Origin: Terriglobia bacterium
GTDB taxonomy: Bacteria; Acidobacteriota; Terriglobia; Acidiferrales; UBA7541
DNA: 44,463 bases
Assembly: GCA_020072765.1 (NCBI GenBank)
Contig: JAIQGD010000043.1
Coordinates: 1 to 44,463, forward strand
Direction: 5' to 3'
The translations under genes were made by a program, and so were the position numbers. This document shows positions 44,376-44,463 of the stretch, piece by piece; position 1 is the stretch's first letter; each line of letters starts with the position of its first letter. Below the pieces are notes generated by a model, which did no database searches, had not been told where the DNA came from, and saw only the letters and a program-made list of their open reading frames with translations.

Positions 44376-44463
44376 GCCCGGGTGGCGGAATGGCATACGC
44401 GGGGGACTTAAAATCCCCTGACGCTCACGCGTCGTGTGGGTTCGACCCCCACCCCGGGCACCA
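44376..44463 (+). tRNA. tRNA-Leu (anticodon UAA)
   Basis: An 88-nt class-II tRNA: acceptor GCCCGGG pairs with CCCGGGC, the anticodon stem GGGGA/TCCCC holds loop CTTAAAA with TAA at 44409-44411, a variable arm follows, the T loop is GTTCGAC, and CCA is encoded at the window end. Target of the insertion described at 41144-44355. Confidence 0.96.

Noticed and set aside
1-44463. CRISPR arrays or cas genes
   Set aside because: No regularly spaced direct repeats or Cas-type proteins are visible on either strand.

Overview
This is a GC-rich bacterial chromosome segment of about 44 kb. Its gene content points to the Acidobacteriota: ECF sigma factors coupled to very large Ser/Thr kinases with TPR or beta-propeller tails, small secreted proteins of a lineage-specific kind, and mixed start codons. 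This assignment is an inference from gene content; there is no rRNA or marker gene in the window.

Layout. (1) 1-3,550, minus strand: a histidine kinase cut by the window edge, then a siroheme/sulfite module (uroporphyrinogen-III methyltransferase and ferredoxin-type sulfite reductase). Its 184-nt leader carries a promoter, a tiny apparently leaderless ORF with three consecutive Cys codons, an antiterminator arm and an intrinsic terminator: a complete cysteine attenuator. (2) 3,835-7,332, plus strand: ECF sigma, zinc-finger anti-sigma, B-box membrane protein and two LiaI/LiaF-like proteins, the last with a DUF4097-like domain; this looks like an envelope-stress operon. (3) 7,390-10,862: aroA, a DUF4242 protein, a PAS-LuxR regulator and a small secreted protein. 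(4) 11,032-17,296, minus strand: ECF sigma and two giant Ser/Thr kinases plus a kinase/gltD chimera. The secreted-protein gene and the gltD tail occur on both sides of this cluster, so the locus has undergone tandem duplication. (5) 18,160-24,109: gltBD glutamate synthase. (6) 24,492-30,558: tRNA-Arg(ACG) and a genomic island of about 6 kb bounded by a copy of the tRNA 3' end. It holds an AT-richer cassette of TIR-like (ThsB-type) protein, SLATT membrane protein and second TIR-like protein, then an AbiTii-type gene and an SGNH hydrolase. (7) 30,612-33,435: cytochrome c, nitroreductase, two CBS-pair proteins and a GYD protein. Three GTGA-N6-TCAC palindromes sit upstream of genes here, suggesting a CRP/FNR-family regulon. 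(8) 33,929-41,069: a SagB-type oxidoreductase, ispH, an arginase-fold protein, a HAD hydrolase, a PilZ protein and a LuxR regulator with a degenerate receiver. (9) 41,144-44,463: a second probable insertion. It starts at a 5' tRNA-Leu fragment, carries an FAD monooxygenase and a MetE-like protein, and ends with a tyrosine-recombinase remnant against an intact tRNA-Leu(UAA).

The strongest candidates for undescribed biology are the TIR/SLATT/TIR cassette (a Thoeris-like arrangement without ThsA) and the poly-Cys attenuator of the sulfite reductase operon. The GTGA-N6-TCAC regulon and the duplication scar inside the kinase array come next.
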